From assembly GCA_018857735.1 (NCBI GenBank), contig JABMCL010002109.1, positions 1,176,001 to 1,240,000 of the forward strand: 64,000 bases of DNA, in the 5' to 3' direction. A program made the translations under genes and the position numbers. The notes below the pieces were generated by a model. It saw only the letters and a list, made by a program, of their open reading frames with translations, had not been told where the DNA came from and did not search any database. The stretch's first letter is position 1, and every line of letters begins with the position of its first letter. Below are positions 19,891 to 29,756 of this stretch, piece after piece. The DNA is from Alviniconcha marisindica. Its lineage: Eukaryota > Mollusca > Gastropoda > Provannidae.

Positions 19891-22800
19891 AACAGATTAA
19901 ACAGGAATGACCAAATTAACTGTATGCTCAGTGAAAAACATCTTCAGCCAAAGTGCACAAAACTGCAAGGATCATGCTCATTTCATTGGTGCACACTAAT
20001 AACCAGCTGCACAGAACACGAACAGCTTGCTGATATGCACGATGCATGCATGTGACAAAAAAGCATGGGGTGGCTTCAGCTCCTGAATCATCTCAATACT
20101 TTCAGGACAAGATTCAGGTGACGGTGGAGAAGAATGGCTTTGCTGCCATCATCAGCCGCCTCTTTGGCCCCCCGCGAATGCACAAGGACCTGCACGCCGA
20201 GAGAGAACTGGTCTTCTGCATTGCCGCCAGTAAGTGCTTCTGTTCCTCCGGGCCCCTCACCCCTACCCCTTCCCCCTCCTCCTCCCCCCACCCTCTCTCC
20301 GCCTACCCCCTCTTCCCCCTCTCCACCTCCCCCCTTCTCCTCCACTCTCTCCTCTCCCTCCACCCTCTTCCCCCCTTCTCCCCCCCCCCCCCCCCTCCTC
20401 CCCCCCCCCCCCCCTCCCACCACCTTCCCCTAAACAGCTAAACAGCCAGAGCTGTCTGAGCCATGGTCATACAGATGTAACTGTTGATTCGTTGATTTGT
20501 ACAAGAATTTGTTTTATTACTATATTATTATTAGGTTGTTTTTGTGTTTTTTTGTTTGTTTTGAGAGGGGGGAGTGGTTTTTTGTTTGTTTGTTTTTTGG
20601 GGTGTGGGGGTTGTCTCAGGAGAGTGTGGGGTAGAGGGAGGGTCAAATAACTTCATAGTTATGATGACTGCATTTACATGTTTCTTCATCAGAATGTCTG
20701 TACTCAGTATAGCCAGCGGGCAAAAGAAACACGCTTCAGCTGCAGAGGACTTGTAATACTACTAGAATGGCACTCACTGCTAGTGCGAAACAGTATTTGG
20801 GAGCTTTAAAAAACCTACATGCTACTCTTGCCCACATATTTTGATTGAAAATATTTTCTATGAAATTCAATAGTTAATGTGTGTCTTGTGTTATATTATT
20901 GGTGGGAGCTGCCACAAGTATAAAAAGAATTGCAACAAAAAGTTTTGTCGTGACAAACGCGTGTTTGTTCAGTTGTTGTGACAAAAATTTAGGCGTGACA
21001 AATATTTGTTGTGACAAACATAATTTTGTTGCAACAAAAGTTTTGTCATGACAAGCTTACTTTTGTTACGACAAGCATGTGTTTGCATACTTTGGCCCCC
21101 CCAGCGACAGAAATGATACTTGTGGCAGCTCCCACCAATGATAGTGTTATGTCATAAGGTAACAATTTTTTCTTGGCACTCACAGCTGCGCAGTCATACT
21201 GGTTCTGGTGATGAATGCTGTTGTCTTTTCCACCTCGTGGCTTCACTCAGCCAAAGAGTTTGATCATCAGCAGTGAGATGAGAACTGAACACGAGACCTA
21301 TTTAACATTCCATATATGTGATGAGTGCTGTTGTCTTTTCCACCTCTTGGCTTCACTCTGCCAAAGAGTTTGGTCATCAGCAGTAAGATGAGAACTGAAC
21401 TCAAGACCTTTTTGACACTTCACAAATAACGCTTTCAGCCGCTCTGGACAACCGTGATGAACAGCATCTGCATTCCCTGCAGACCATTTACCGTGTGCTG
21501 ACTGGCTCACGCTTTAGCTGTCAGCGCTATGGATCTCATTGGGAAGAGGTTGGATTCCAAGGTTCGTATATGTTTATTTAGATACAGAGAAAATGTAGAA
21601 AAGAGGGAGCAAGTAATTGATTGTTGAGGCATTATGTTTAGATCTGGAACACCTTATACAGGGTGAATCTAGAGTGGTTGTGGAGGGGGGGGGGGGAGAG
21701 AAGAAATTCCTACTCCCTTTATAAAGAGCCGCATCTGACCGCTCCATCCCCCCCCCCAACCGAATCCAATTTTTGGTCCACAGTGCTAAGCAGAGATGTA
21801 AATATAACTTATATGACTCTGATGGAAGTGTTGCAAGGAGTGGTATGAGGATCAGGAAATTTTATGTATATAAATGTCCATAATTTACAACAGCACAAAC
21901 CCCATTTCCATCCCCCAAGCCGCCCCCTCCCCCAAAGCACTGTCTCTGTCAACAAACCTTGCTGATACATCCTCCATAAAGTTGGTTGACCACCAGCGCC
22001 ATAATTTACAACAGCACAGGCCCCAGTTCCATACCCCCAGCTGCCCCTCCCAGCACTGTTTCTGTTACCAAACAATTATGCTGATTCATCATCCATCATG
22101 TTGGTTGTCTCCACAGGCTGCATAATTTACAACAGCACAAGCCCCTGTTCCATCCCCTATCAGTCCCCCCACCCCCCACCCCCACCCCCAAGCACTGTTC
22201 TTGTCACTAAACCTTGCCGATACATCATCACAATGTTGGTTGTCCACAGGCTCCATAATTTACAACAGCCCACCCCCCCCCCCCCCCCCCCCCGCACTGT
22301 TTCTGTCACCAAACCTTGCTGATACATCATCCATACAGTTGGTTGTCCACAGGCTCCATAATTTCCCCAGCACTGTTTCTGTCATCAAACCTTGCTGATA
22401 CATCATCATAATGTTGATTGTCCACAGGCTCCATAATTTGCAACAGCACAAGCCCCTGTGCCATCCCCCCAGCACTGTTTCTGTGCCATCCCCCCAGCAC
22501 TGTTTCTGTGCTATCCCCCCAGCACTGTTTCTGTCACCAAACTTTGCTGATACATCATCCATACAGTTGGTTGTCCACAGGCTGTGTGGAAACAAACCAG
22601 TCATGTTTTGGCACATAGCCAGGGAACACACAAGCAAACACCACCTGCCGGTGTAATCTGTGGTCTGTCTACACAGACCACTTGTGTTTGGCACACAGGT
22701 AGAAGATATCCGAGCCAACATTGCCCCATGTCGTAATTGTTGATCCGACTGAATCACAGAATGGCTCGTATATTACATGTTCATGCACGGGGGGCATATT

Positions 22801-25800
22801 TCTCGGAGCCAACATTGCCAGATGATGTCATTGTTGATCCGACTGAATCACAGAACGACTCGTATAATACATGTTCATGCACGGGGGGGCATATTTCTCT
22901 GAGCCAACATTGCCTGATGATGTCATTGTTGATCCGACTGAATCACAGAATGGCTCGTATATTACATGTTCATGCATGGGGGGCATATTTCAGGTCGGGA
23001 TCCAGCCACAGACTTGCGAGGCACGGGCATGCTGGGCTTGGTGCAGCTGGTCAGCTTTCTGCAGGATGACACCACCGCTCAGCTGGCCAGGGACCTGTAT
23101 AAACTTTCCCTTCACCCCACCCAGGTCAGTGTGTGAGCCTGTTGGGCTTAACGGTGAGGCGTTAGGCTGGTAGCAGATGGACAAACACGCGCACACACAC
23201 ACACACACATGCACACGCACACACACATGCACGCACACACACACACACACATACACGCACGCGCACACACACACACACACTCTCTCTCTGTCTCACTCTC
23301 TCTGTCTTTCTCTCTCTGTCTCACTGTCTCTCTCTGTGTGTGTCTCTCTCTCTCTCTCCTATGAGGGCTGTAATGTCAGTAAGGCCAGTATTTATATTTA
23401 TACCATTTACTTTGATGCTTTCCCCCTGGCAACAGCACAGGTGTGATTTGACCAAATTTTTAAGGTACTCCCACGTAAACATCACATCTTAGTATCTTGC
23501 CTGTGAAATGGAAGATAAGCATGGGTGAAACAGGACCAGTTATTTTCTTTCTTTTTTGTTTGGCTGTCGAGACTTCCTATAATGCGTATCATTCATAAAT
23601 TGTGAGCTCTAGAGACCTTCATATAATGCATATCATTCATAGATTCTGAGCTCCTTGTCTTTGCAGTATTTTTCCATATACAGCAGAGTTCTTTTCTCTT
23701 GCAGAACTTTCCCTTCTGTCTGATGTGCATCAACATTTCCCGCATCAGTCTGCAGGCGCTTCGTGAAGGGGTGATGAACAGGTGAGCCAGATTGTTTTTT
23801 AATGCAACATCTCTGACAGCAATGGAGGTAGTGAACTTGAGCTACACTGGTCGTGTGTAGTCAGGTTAGCACCTGTGGTTGTGGTTGTGATTCAGAGAGT
23901 ACAACTGACAGCAGAGGGTGATGGAGGTAGTGAACTTGAGCTATGCTGGTCGTGTGTAGTCAGGTGCTAAGTCAAAGTGGTTGTGGTCGTGATTCAGAGT
24001 ACAACTGACAGCAGAGGGTGATGGAGGTGGTGAACTTGAGCTATGCTGGTCATGTGTAGTCAGGTGCTAAGTCAAAGTGGTTGTGGTCGTGATTCAGAGA
24101 GTACAACTGACAGCAGAGGGTGATGGAGGTGGTGAACTTGAGCTACGCTGGTTGTGTGTAGTCAGGTGCTAAGTCAAAGTGGTTGTGGTCGTGATTCAGA
24201 GTACAACTGACAGCAGAGGGTGATGGAGGTGGTGAACTTGAGCTATGCTGGTCCTGTGGAGTCAGGTGCTAAGTCAAAGTGGTTGTGTTCCTGATTTAGA
24301 GAGTAAAGCCAATTCAGAGAATACAGCCAACAGCTGAATTCAGACTCAAAAACTTTATTTTTAGTGGTACGGCCATTTCAGTTCCAAACTGCTCTTAGTT
24401 CACTTTTCAATTCTGCCAGCTTTTACCTGACCTGGCCTGATGGGGCATGGGTGGGGTGGGGGGTGGGGGATGGACAGGGAACTGGGATGCCTTTTAAAAC
24501 TGGTCAGTCAGTTTGCCTTGCTGAGAGTAGCAAAAGAATATGAAACAGAATGACTGCTAGTGCCCTAAAACAAGATCCAAAAGGTTCAAACGAATGCTTA
24601 TATATTTGATCACAGACCCACAGTATGCACATTTTCAGAGAAATCCCCTTTATCAAGCCAGAAAACGACACTTAAACAACAGATAAATGGTTAAAAACAA
24701 AGAAAAATGAAAGAAATCTTCAATCTTCCAAGCACCGAACAAGCTGCAAAAACTCAACCAAAACAAGATAGGTCCTTTTCTTTCATTTTTCATCATTTCA
24801 GCCCTTTATCTGTTGTTTAAGTGTTGTTTTGCGGCTTGATAAAGGGAATTTCCCAGATAATTTGCACACTGTGTGTCTGTGTTAAAATAAATAAGCGTTC
24901 GTTTGAACCTTTCTGTGTTTGGATCTTGCTGACAGTGTTGTTGAGACAGGGAGGTTGTTGTCTGTGTTCAATCACAGACAGCAGCATATGATGTTGGCAG
25001 CAAGCTTGAGCTACACTGGTCCGGTGTAACAAGTGCCAAGTGGTTGTGTTCATGACTCAGAGAGTGCAACTGACAGCAGAGAGTGATGGAGTTGGTGAAC
25101 TTCAGCTATGCTGGTCGTGTGTAATGAGTGCTATGTCACAGTGGTTGCATTCTTGACTCAGAGAGTGCAACTGACAGCAGAGAGTGATGGAGTTGGTGAA
25201 CTTCAGCTATGCTGGTCGTGTGTAATGAGTGCTCAGGCAAAGTGGTTGTGTTCTTGATTCAGCGTGTGCAACCGACAGCAATGGAGGTGGTGAACTTGAG
25301 CTATGCTGGTCGTGTGTAATGAGTGCTAAGGCAAAGTGGTTGTGTTCTCGATTCAGAGAGTGCAACCGACAGCAATGGAGGTGGTGAACTTGAGCTATGC
25401 TGGTCGTGTGTAATGAGTGCTAAGGCAAAGTGGTTGTGTTCTTGATTCAGCGTGTGCAACCGACAGCAATGGAGGTGGTGAACTTCAGTTATGCTGGTTG
25501 TGTATAATGAGTGCTAAGGCAAAGTGGTTGTGTTCTTGATTCAGAGAATGCAACCGACAGCAATGGAGGTGGTGAACTTGAGCTATGCTGGTTGTGTATA
25601 ATGAGTGCTCAGGCAAAGTGGTTGTGTTCTTGATTCAGAGAGTGCAACTGACTGCAATGGAGGTGGTGAACTTCAGTTATGCTGGTTGTGTATAATGAGT
25701 GCTAAGGCAAAGTGGTTGTGTTCTTGATTCAGAGAATGCAACCGACAGCAATGGAGGTGGTGAACTTCAGTTATGCTGGTTGTGTATAATGAGTGCTCAG

Positions 25801-27192
25801 GCAAAGTGGTTGTGTTCTTGATTCAGAGAGTGCAACCGACAGCAATGGAGGTGGTGAACTTCAGTTATGCTGGTCGTGTATAATGAGTGCTCAGGCAAAG
25901 TGGTTGTGTTCTTGATTCAGAGAGTGCAACCGACAGCAATGGAGGTGGTGAACTTCAGTTATGCTGGTCGTGTGTAATGAGTGCTAAGGCAAAGTGGTTG
26001 TGTTCTTGATTCAGAGAGTGCAACCGACAGCAATGGAGGTGGTGAACTTGAGCTATGCTGGTCGTGTGTAATGAGTGCTAAGGCAAAGTGGTTGTGTTCT
26101 TGATTCAGAGAGTGCAACCGACAGCAGAGGGTGATGGAGGTGGTGAACCAGTTCTATGCCGGTGCCTTGCTGCATCTCTACAGGATCTGGAAACAGGGAA
26201 AGACCATTGGCGATTCAGGCTTCGTCATTAGAGGTCAGAGAACAAGGCATTATTAGTAAAAAAAATAACAAATAAAAATAACCAAAAAACAACAACAAAT
26301 CTCTATTAAAAAATAAAGTAAAAATAAATGAAATGAAAGCCTTTGTGTGTATTGAAAACTGAGCATTTAAAGAGATTATCCTCCCTTAAGAAGAGGGGGT
26401 TAGGGGTGCGGGTGGGGGTGGAAAGTAGTTAATAAGTACTGATACACTCACAGAAACACATATGCTCAAAGTGAAATTGTTCTTTTTGAAAGAGTACAAT
26501 AAAACCTTTATTAAAATTGAAAAAAAAAGGAGCGAAGAAAATACACATGCAAAAAATGAAAAATGGTGAAAATGTAAACACACATGCATGCACAAATGCA
26601 TGCACGCATGCATGCACGTGTGCTTGGCAACACACACACACACACACACACAAATCCTCTTTCCTCTTTCCAGTGATTTTTTTTATGACTGCTGTGCTGC
26701 TTTACCTCTGTAATGGTGTATCACTTTCTTTTTCTTTTGTACACCAATGTACCAGATAGTGTATCATGATTAAAAACTGTTAATTTCTTCTTCTTTTCGA
26801 TCACCCAATTTTGATCCACTATTATAAAAACTGACACTTTTATCTGTCCACAGAAGTTGAAACGCGGTGTATCACTTTCTTTTTCTTTTGTACACCATTG
26901 CACCAGATAGTGTATCCATGATCAAAAACTGTTATTTCTTCTTCTTTTCGATCACCCAATTTTGATCCACTATTACAAAAACTGACACTTTTATCTGTCC
27001 ACAGAAGTTGAAACGCGGGCCAAAAAACACTCCAAGGAACTCTTCAAGGAATTCCAGGCGTACGTTACGTCACAGAAAGCCGGAGCTGGCGGTGGAGGGG
27101 ATGCAGCACAGGGAATGAGCGGAAAGGAAGGAGATGTTTGCTTTTTCAATGTCGTCAAATCTGACACCAAGTGTGCAGCTGAATTGTACTGA
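14829..27192 (+). CDS. ELMOD3: ELMO domain-containing protein 3-like, 605 aa
   Basis: Predicted GTPase-activating protein for Arf/Arl-family GTPases. Exons are 14829-15194, 15554-16063, 16458-16539, 17846-17872 (27-nt microexon), 18704-18789, 20106-20229, 21439-21561, 22994-23124, 23705-23781, 26130-26233 and 27005-27192. They total 1818 nt with all phases matching. Residues 1 to about 330 are acidic, Ser/Pro-rich and apparently disordered. They contain KTVRF at 211-215, a candidate PP1-docking motif. The ELMO domain fills the rest. The family GAP signature is intact: W433, GFQ 437-439, then PATDLRGTG with the candidate catalytic Arg448. [13 protein letters not shown] and ISDSGF-like GDSGFVIR follow. 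Vertebrate ELMOD3 is about 380-390 aa, so the N-terminal extension is unusual. ELMOD1/2 are shorter; the [16 protein letters not shown] segment fits ELMOD3 better. It is divergent from MRPS18C. Confidence 0.9.
17012..17098. repeat. (CA)n microsatellite
   Basis: Interrupted CA/CG alternating run in ELMOD3 intron 3. It could form Z-DNA. Confidence 0.85.
17390..17490. repeat. Long C-rich tract
   Basis: About 90 bases almost entirely C, broken only by single T, G or A bases, in ELMOD3 intron 3. The complementary strand is a strong G-quadruplex candidate and this strand an i-motif candidate. Its assembled length is doubtful. Confidence 0.9.
17940..18086. repeat. (GT)n / G tract / (GT)n
   Basis: Two long TG runs (about 17,940-17,967 and 18,030-18,086) flank a G run. 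They start about 70 bases after the 27-nt microexon of ELMOD3. UG-rich intronic RNA beside a small exon is the kind of context bound by CELF-type splicing factors; that link is an inference. Confidence 0.85.
18701..18706 (+). promoter_or_regulatory. ELMOD3: Tandem NAGNAG splice acceptor of ELMOD3 exon 5
   Basis: The intron ends CTG-CAG-CAG-AGC. Use of the first AG gives an Ala-Glu join and use of the second gives Glu alone. Both keep the frame, so a one-residue variation is expected. The annotated exon uses the first AG (exon start 18704). Confidence 0.7.
18950..19362. repeat. Minisatellite, about 61-62-bp unit
   Basis: Six to seven units share 'AAAGTGAATGGAGTGTGGAA', 'TGTGTTTGATGGTGTGAGCC' and 'ATTGATATCACAATGATCCC'. 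It lies in ELMOD3 intron 5 and contains no exon-derived sequence. The minus-strand frames of about 100 aa are translations of the repeat. Confidence 0.88.
19630..19885. repeat. C tract and alternating purine-pyrimidine array
   Basis: A C run of about 25 bases is followed by about 220 bp of CA/TG/CG alternation with a roughly 30-bp higher-order period (CACACACATGTGCGCGTGTA). ELMOD3 intron 5. Strong Z-DNA potential. Confidence 0.88.
20253..20430. repeat. CT/C-rich low-complexity stretch
   Basis: Starts about 25 bases after the donor of ELMOD3 exon 6. It is almost free of A and G, with two C homopolymers. The long frames on both strands here are low-complexity artefacts. Confidence 0.85.
20898..21139. 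mobile_element. MITE with perfect 24-bp inverted ends and palindrome-rich core
   Basis: The ends 'ATTGGTGGGAGCTGCCACAA'+GTAT and its exact reverse complement span 242 bp in ELMOD3 intron 6. The core holds at least six short imperfect palindromes built on TTTGT-N-ACAAA, such as TTTGTCGTGACAAA, TTTGTTGTGACAAA and TTTTGTTGCAACAAAA. There is no coding capacity. A target-site duplication is not obvious. Confidence 0.82.
21205..21433. repeat. Two tandem copies of about 114 bp ending at a splice acceptor
   Basis: Both copies carry 'GCTGTTGTCTTTTCCACCTC', 'TGGCTTCACTC' and 'GCCAAAGAGTTTG', then 'gatgagaactgaac'. The second copy stops about six bases before the AG of ELMOD3 exon 7 (21,439), so the duplicated unit includes the branch-point region of that intron. 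Confidence 0.85.
21875..22600. repeat. Tandem array, about 100-120-bp unit, seven copies
   Basis: Units share 'CTCCATAATTTACAACAGCA', 'AGCACTGTTTCTGTCACCAA', 'ACCTTGCTGATACATCATCC' and 'GTTGGTTGTCCACAGGCT'. Several have shrunken or C-expanded middles, and a short 30-bp subrepeat expands near 22,460-22,530. It lies in ELMOD3 intron 7. Confidence 0.88.
22705..22993. repeat. Three 94-95-bp units ending exactly at the exon 8 acceptor
   Basis: Units start at 'AGCCAACATTGCC' and run through 'GTTGATCCGACTGAATCACA' and 'CATGTTCATGCA' to 'GGGGGGCATATTTC'. In the first two copies the unit continues TCGGAGCC or TCTGAGCC. In the third it reads CAG and then exon bases GTCGGGATCC. The functional acceptor of ELMOD3 exon 8 is therefore the last repeat unit. 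Confidence 0.9.
23138..23180 (+). mobile_element. Fragment of SINE family C head
   Basis: 'CTGTTGGGCTTAACGGTGAG' with GCGTTAGGCTGGTAGC matches the family C head. It lies just after the donor of ELMOD3 exon 8 and is followed by CA and CT microsatellites to 23,360. Confidence 0.6.
23186..23360. repeat. (CA)n then (TCTC)n microsatellites
   Basis: Interrupted CA/CG run to about 23,280, then CT/GT-rich runs. ELMOD3 intron 8. Confidence 0.88.
23810..26129. repeat. Exon-derived minisatellite upstream of ELMOD3 exon 10
   Basis: Two blocks (about 23,810-24,310, period about 100 bp; about 25,010-26,129, period about 94-95 bp) hold at least 16 units. Each reads 'TGATTCAGAGAGTGCAACCG', ACAGCA, then GGTGATGGAGGTGGTGAAC (or CAATGGAGGTGGTGAAC) and 'TATGCTGGTCGTGTG'. 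The true exon start at 26,130 reads GGTGATGGAGGTGGTGAACC and then TATGCCGGTGCC. The repeat unit is therefore a copy of the splice acceptor plus about 30 bases of exon 10. A fold-back element separates the two blocks. Confidence 0.92.
24571..24928. mobile_element. Fold-back element, about 120-bp inverted arms
   Basis: The left arm starts 'CAAGATCCAAAAGGTTCAAA' and the right arm ends with the reverse complement 'CTTTCTGTGTTTGGATCTTG'. Both arms contain CTTTATC(T/A) and AACAACA/TGTTGTTTAAGTG blocks and a 'GATAAAGGG' motif. The loop is about 110 bp. A relative of the right arm lies at 38,700-38,862. It interrupts the exon-derived minisatellite. Confidence 0.78.
26714..27017. repeat. Direct duplication (2 x 152 bp) spanning the exon 11 acceptor
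   Basis: Both copies run from 'GGTGTATCACTTTCTTTTTC' to 'TTTTATCTGTCCACAG' and exon bases AAGTTGAAACGCGG. The first copy then jumps back to the start of the unit. The second continues into real exon 11 of ELMOD3. The intron thus carries a complete, near-identical decoy acceptor with 14 exon bases, 152 bp upstream. Confidence 0.92.
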
Positions 27193-27477
27193 CGCAACTC
27201 CAGCATTCAGCTTGGCCCCCGCATCAATCGTCTTCATACTGAGCAGAAATCGAAACAGTGGTACAGGTTACCCTGACGTGAATGCGAGATTCCCGTTTGT
27301 CAGAGAGATCTGAATCATGCATGGGTTTCTGTGTAGTTTGTGTCCACATGATGGGGTGCGGTGGCTGTCACTCTTCAGGTTTTGTTTTGAATGATGCAAA
27401 ACATCTGTTAACTGGGGTACAATGCACCTCTTAAGTGTCCTGTTTATGTAGTTAAATAACTTTGTAATACATAGATT

Positions 27478-27480
<3 letters not shown>

Positions 27481-27516
<36 letters not shown>
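27481..27516. repeat. (TA)n microsatellite
   Basis: Pure TA run of about 36 bases in the ELMOD3 3' untranslated region. Confidence 0.9.
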
Positions 27517-27517
<1 letters not shown>

Positions 27518-27808
27518 AGTGATGGTGTTTGATAAAAACAACCAGAAAGAGAATACTGCCTTTCCTGCAAATTTTCACCATCCATATTTTGTGTTTTTGG
27601 ACCAACTCGACAGATGCATATCAAGAGTTCATGAACATTGCTATTGTGCGAGCGGCTCCTGAGGTTGGTCTCTTAAAGGACAAGGGGCACCACATGTGCA
27701 TGGTATTTATGTGTGCACCAGAGAATAAGAACTGTACACATATGTACAAAACCTTGCTCAGGTCTGCTGAGCAAATCCTTGTGTTCTGGCAGAAGAATAA
27801 CAAGTGTG

Positions 27809-27814
27809 AATAAA
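27809..27814 (+). terminator. ELMOD3: Poly(A) signal AATAAA of ELMOD3
   Basis: About 620 bases after the stop. The preceding 27,529-27,810 frame shows no resemblance to a known protein and is taken as 3' untranslated sequence. Confidence 0.7.
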
Positions 27815-27829
27815 GTTGCAATAGAAGTG

Positions 27830-29230
27830 TGGAGTGTCACTGTTATTTATTTGCTTGTAGATATATCTAGATGAGATAACATTGGTTTGCTTCATGAGTG
27901 GCTCAATTTTTTTCTCTTGGGCTTTGTGTGGTTATTTCATTTTGAAATGAGCATAATGATATTAACTGCTGTCTACAATGTAGTCGATGTGCTCAAGAGA
28001 TATAATGCCTCTTTTTTTTAACCTTTAAAAAAAAATCACACAGTTAGTAATTGGATTTTTGTCATCCTGTCATCCACACAGGGTCACCTTGGGTCAAATT
28101 CATAAGCAAAGACACACTTCAAAACCTCAAAATAATACATATATATATATATAAAAATTCTCAAATCAGCCCACAAAACCAGAAATTAAGGTCCCCTCGG
28201 TTGACAACATTGGGCTGACAAATGGTTTCCCTTTAAAGTCTGGAGTAGGTCAGAATATAGCCACACGTGCTCCACCCACTGCCAGGTATTTCTTCCCAGT
28301 TTATACCTGCCTGCTCCATTTATCATTCATTTTTTCCAAATTATCTCCCCAATTTCTTTAACTGCATTAATTTTGACTGACACAGTTCATGTATCCATGT
28401 GTTCCTTCAGAATAAAATAGGTCACCAAGGTCAATACTGCATTAATTTTGACTGACACAGTTCATGTGTGAGCCTTCAGAATAAAGTTATAGTCGCAAGC
28501 AGGTCCCCATAGTGAGTGCCTACTGAATGTAAGCAGGTATCAAAATGTGTTGCTGTTCACTGATAGATGCATGGTTAGTTTTTAACGTTGTATCAGTGAA
28601 TTAGACAAACATGTGATTTAGTGAGTTTTGTTTTGAACAGGTGTAAAAGAATTTTGGATGTATCATTTGTCCTGAGCTGACCCTATGCAGTTGACAGGAC
28701 ATTCCAGTCCAAGAAGTAACTAACTGTTGTTGTTTTATGTTTTTTTATGTCAGTGCACACCACTTATCTACATACATCAATATATTTTGTTCTTACCATT
28801 TTAGTGACAAAATCATACACTTACTGTTGTCACATTTGTCTTGAAAGTGTGTTCACAATGCACGTTTTGTTGGTTCTGTGATATGAAATGGTTAAGTTTG
28901 ATTTGTGTGTTCTTGCATGTCTTTATAGCATTTGTAATAATATTGGAGAAAGAATTTCAAGTCATCTTGTCAAGATGACAATAATTTACCAGCTCTCTTG
29001 AAGCATCCGTTTGCCGGAGGTTTAGTGTTGCGATTATTTTCACATACATGGTCTGGAATTGATAATTATGACAAAAAGGCAGCTGTTTGGTTTAAAAGTG
29101 TTGGTCTGGTATGAAATTTATGCCATAAATGTTATGTAGAAAAATAATTATAAGCATACCTCAATAAATCAAGTACAAAGGGTAGTATTCACTGACCCCC
29201 TTCTTTTTGTGTGTGTATTTTTTTGTATGT
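27830..29230. other. Intergenic, AT-rich, no gene seen
   Basis: Contains a TA run near 28,137-28,153, a duplicated 'CTGCATTAATTTTGACTGAC' (about 28,363 and 28,438), and a further copy of the dispersed 'TTGACAGGACATTCC' sequence near 28,680. No exon or RNA gene was recognised. Confidence 0.6.
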
Positions 29231-29235
29231 CTTTT

Positions 29236-29559
29236 TTCCCTTGTGTGGGAAATTCAGGTCACCCTACCTGGATAAGGCACAGCAGCTGCAAGAGCAGTGC
29301 TACCCATTCCTATCTGTGTGGAGTATATATTTTTGTGTGGCCAAACAATGGCATGGCTGCCAGTGTTTGGGATTGTTAACGTCCGCACAGATGTTGATGC
29401 TTGCGACTGCACACAGGGGCTGTACAGACAAAACAGAGTCTGCACTGGGAGTGATCTCTGGGAGAAAAATCCTTTGTCACACTCGGGACTCGAACCCGCG
29501 TCAGTACTGTGCCCGATTTTTCAGTCAGATGCTGTCGCAGCTGAGCTATTCCTGCCCCC
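29236..29559 (-). mobile_element. tRNA-derived SINE, family B (antisense)
   Basis: Read on the minus strand, the head has A-box AGCTCAGCTG and B-box GGGTTCGAGTCCC-like 'CGCGGGTTCGAGTCCCGAGT'. The body contains 'TGCAGACTCTGTTTTG' and ends near 'CCCACACAAGGG'. It aligns over its full length (about 320 bp) with 39,379-39,699. Confidence 0.8.
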
Positions 29560-29756
29560 TTCGGAGACACCAGCTGGTCCTTTCTGTCGTGGAGTCTGAA
29601 ACCTTCAGTCTGCAAAGTCCTTGTTCTTCAGCTCAGCAGAACTAAACACTGCTGGACTCAAGTTGATGAATACAGTCATTCCCTTTCTTTTAGACTGGGA
29701 AAACTTAACATAAATGAAGGCTTGTCCAGCATGTGTGTGTGTGTGTGTGTGCATTC

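Noticed and set aside
19513..19910. Several 75-120-aa frames of His/Thr or Cys/Val repeats
   Set aside because: Translations of the CA/GT microsatellite on both strands.
20088..20650. Gly/Arg- or Pro-rich frames
   Set aside because: Low-complexity CT-rich intron; only 20,106-20,229 is real coding sequence (ELMOD3 exon 6), in a different frame.
27529..27813. 94-aa plus-strand frame after ELMOD3
   Set aside because: It lies in the 3' untranslated region just before AATAAA, with no family resemblance.
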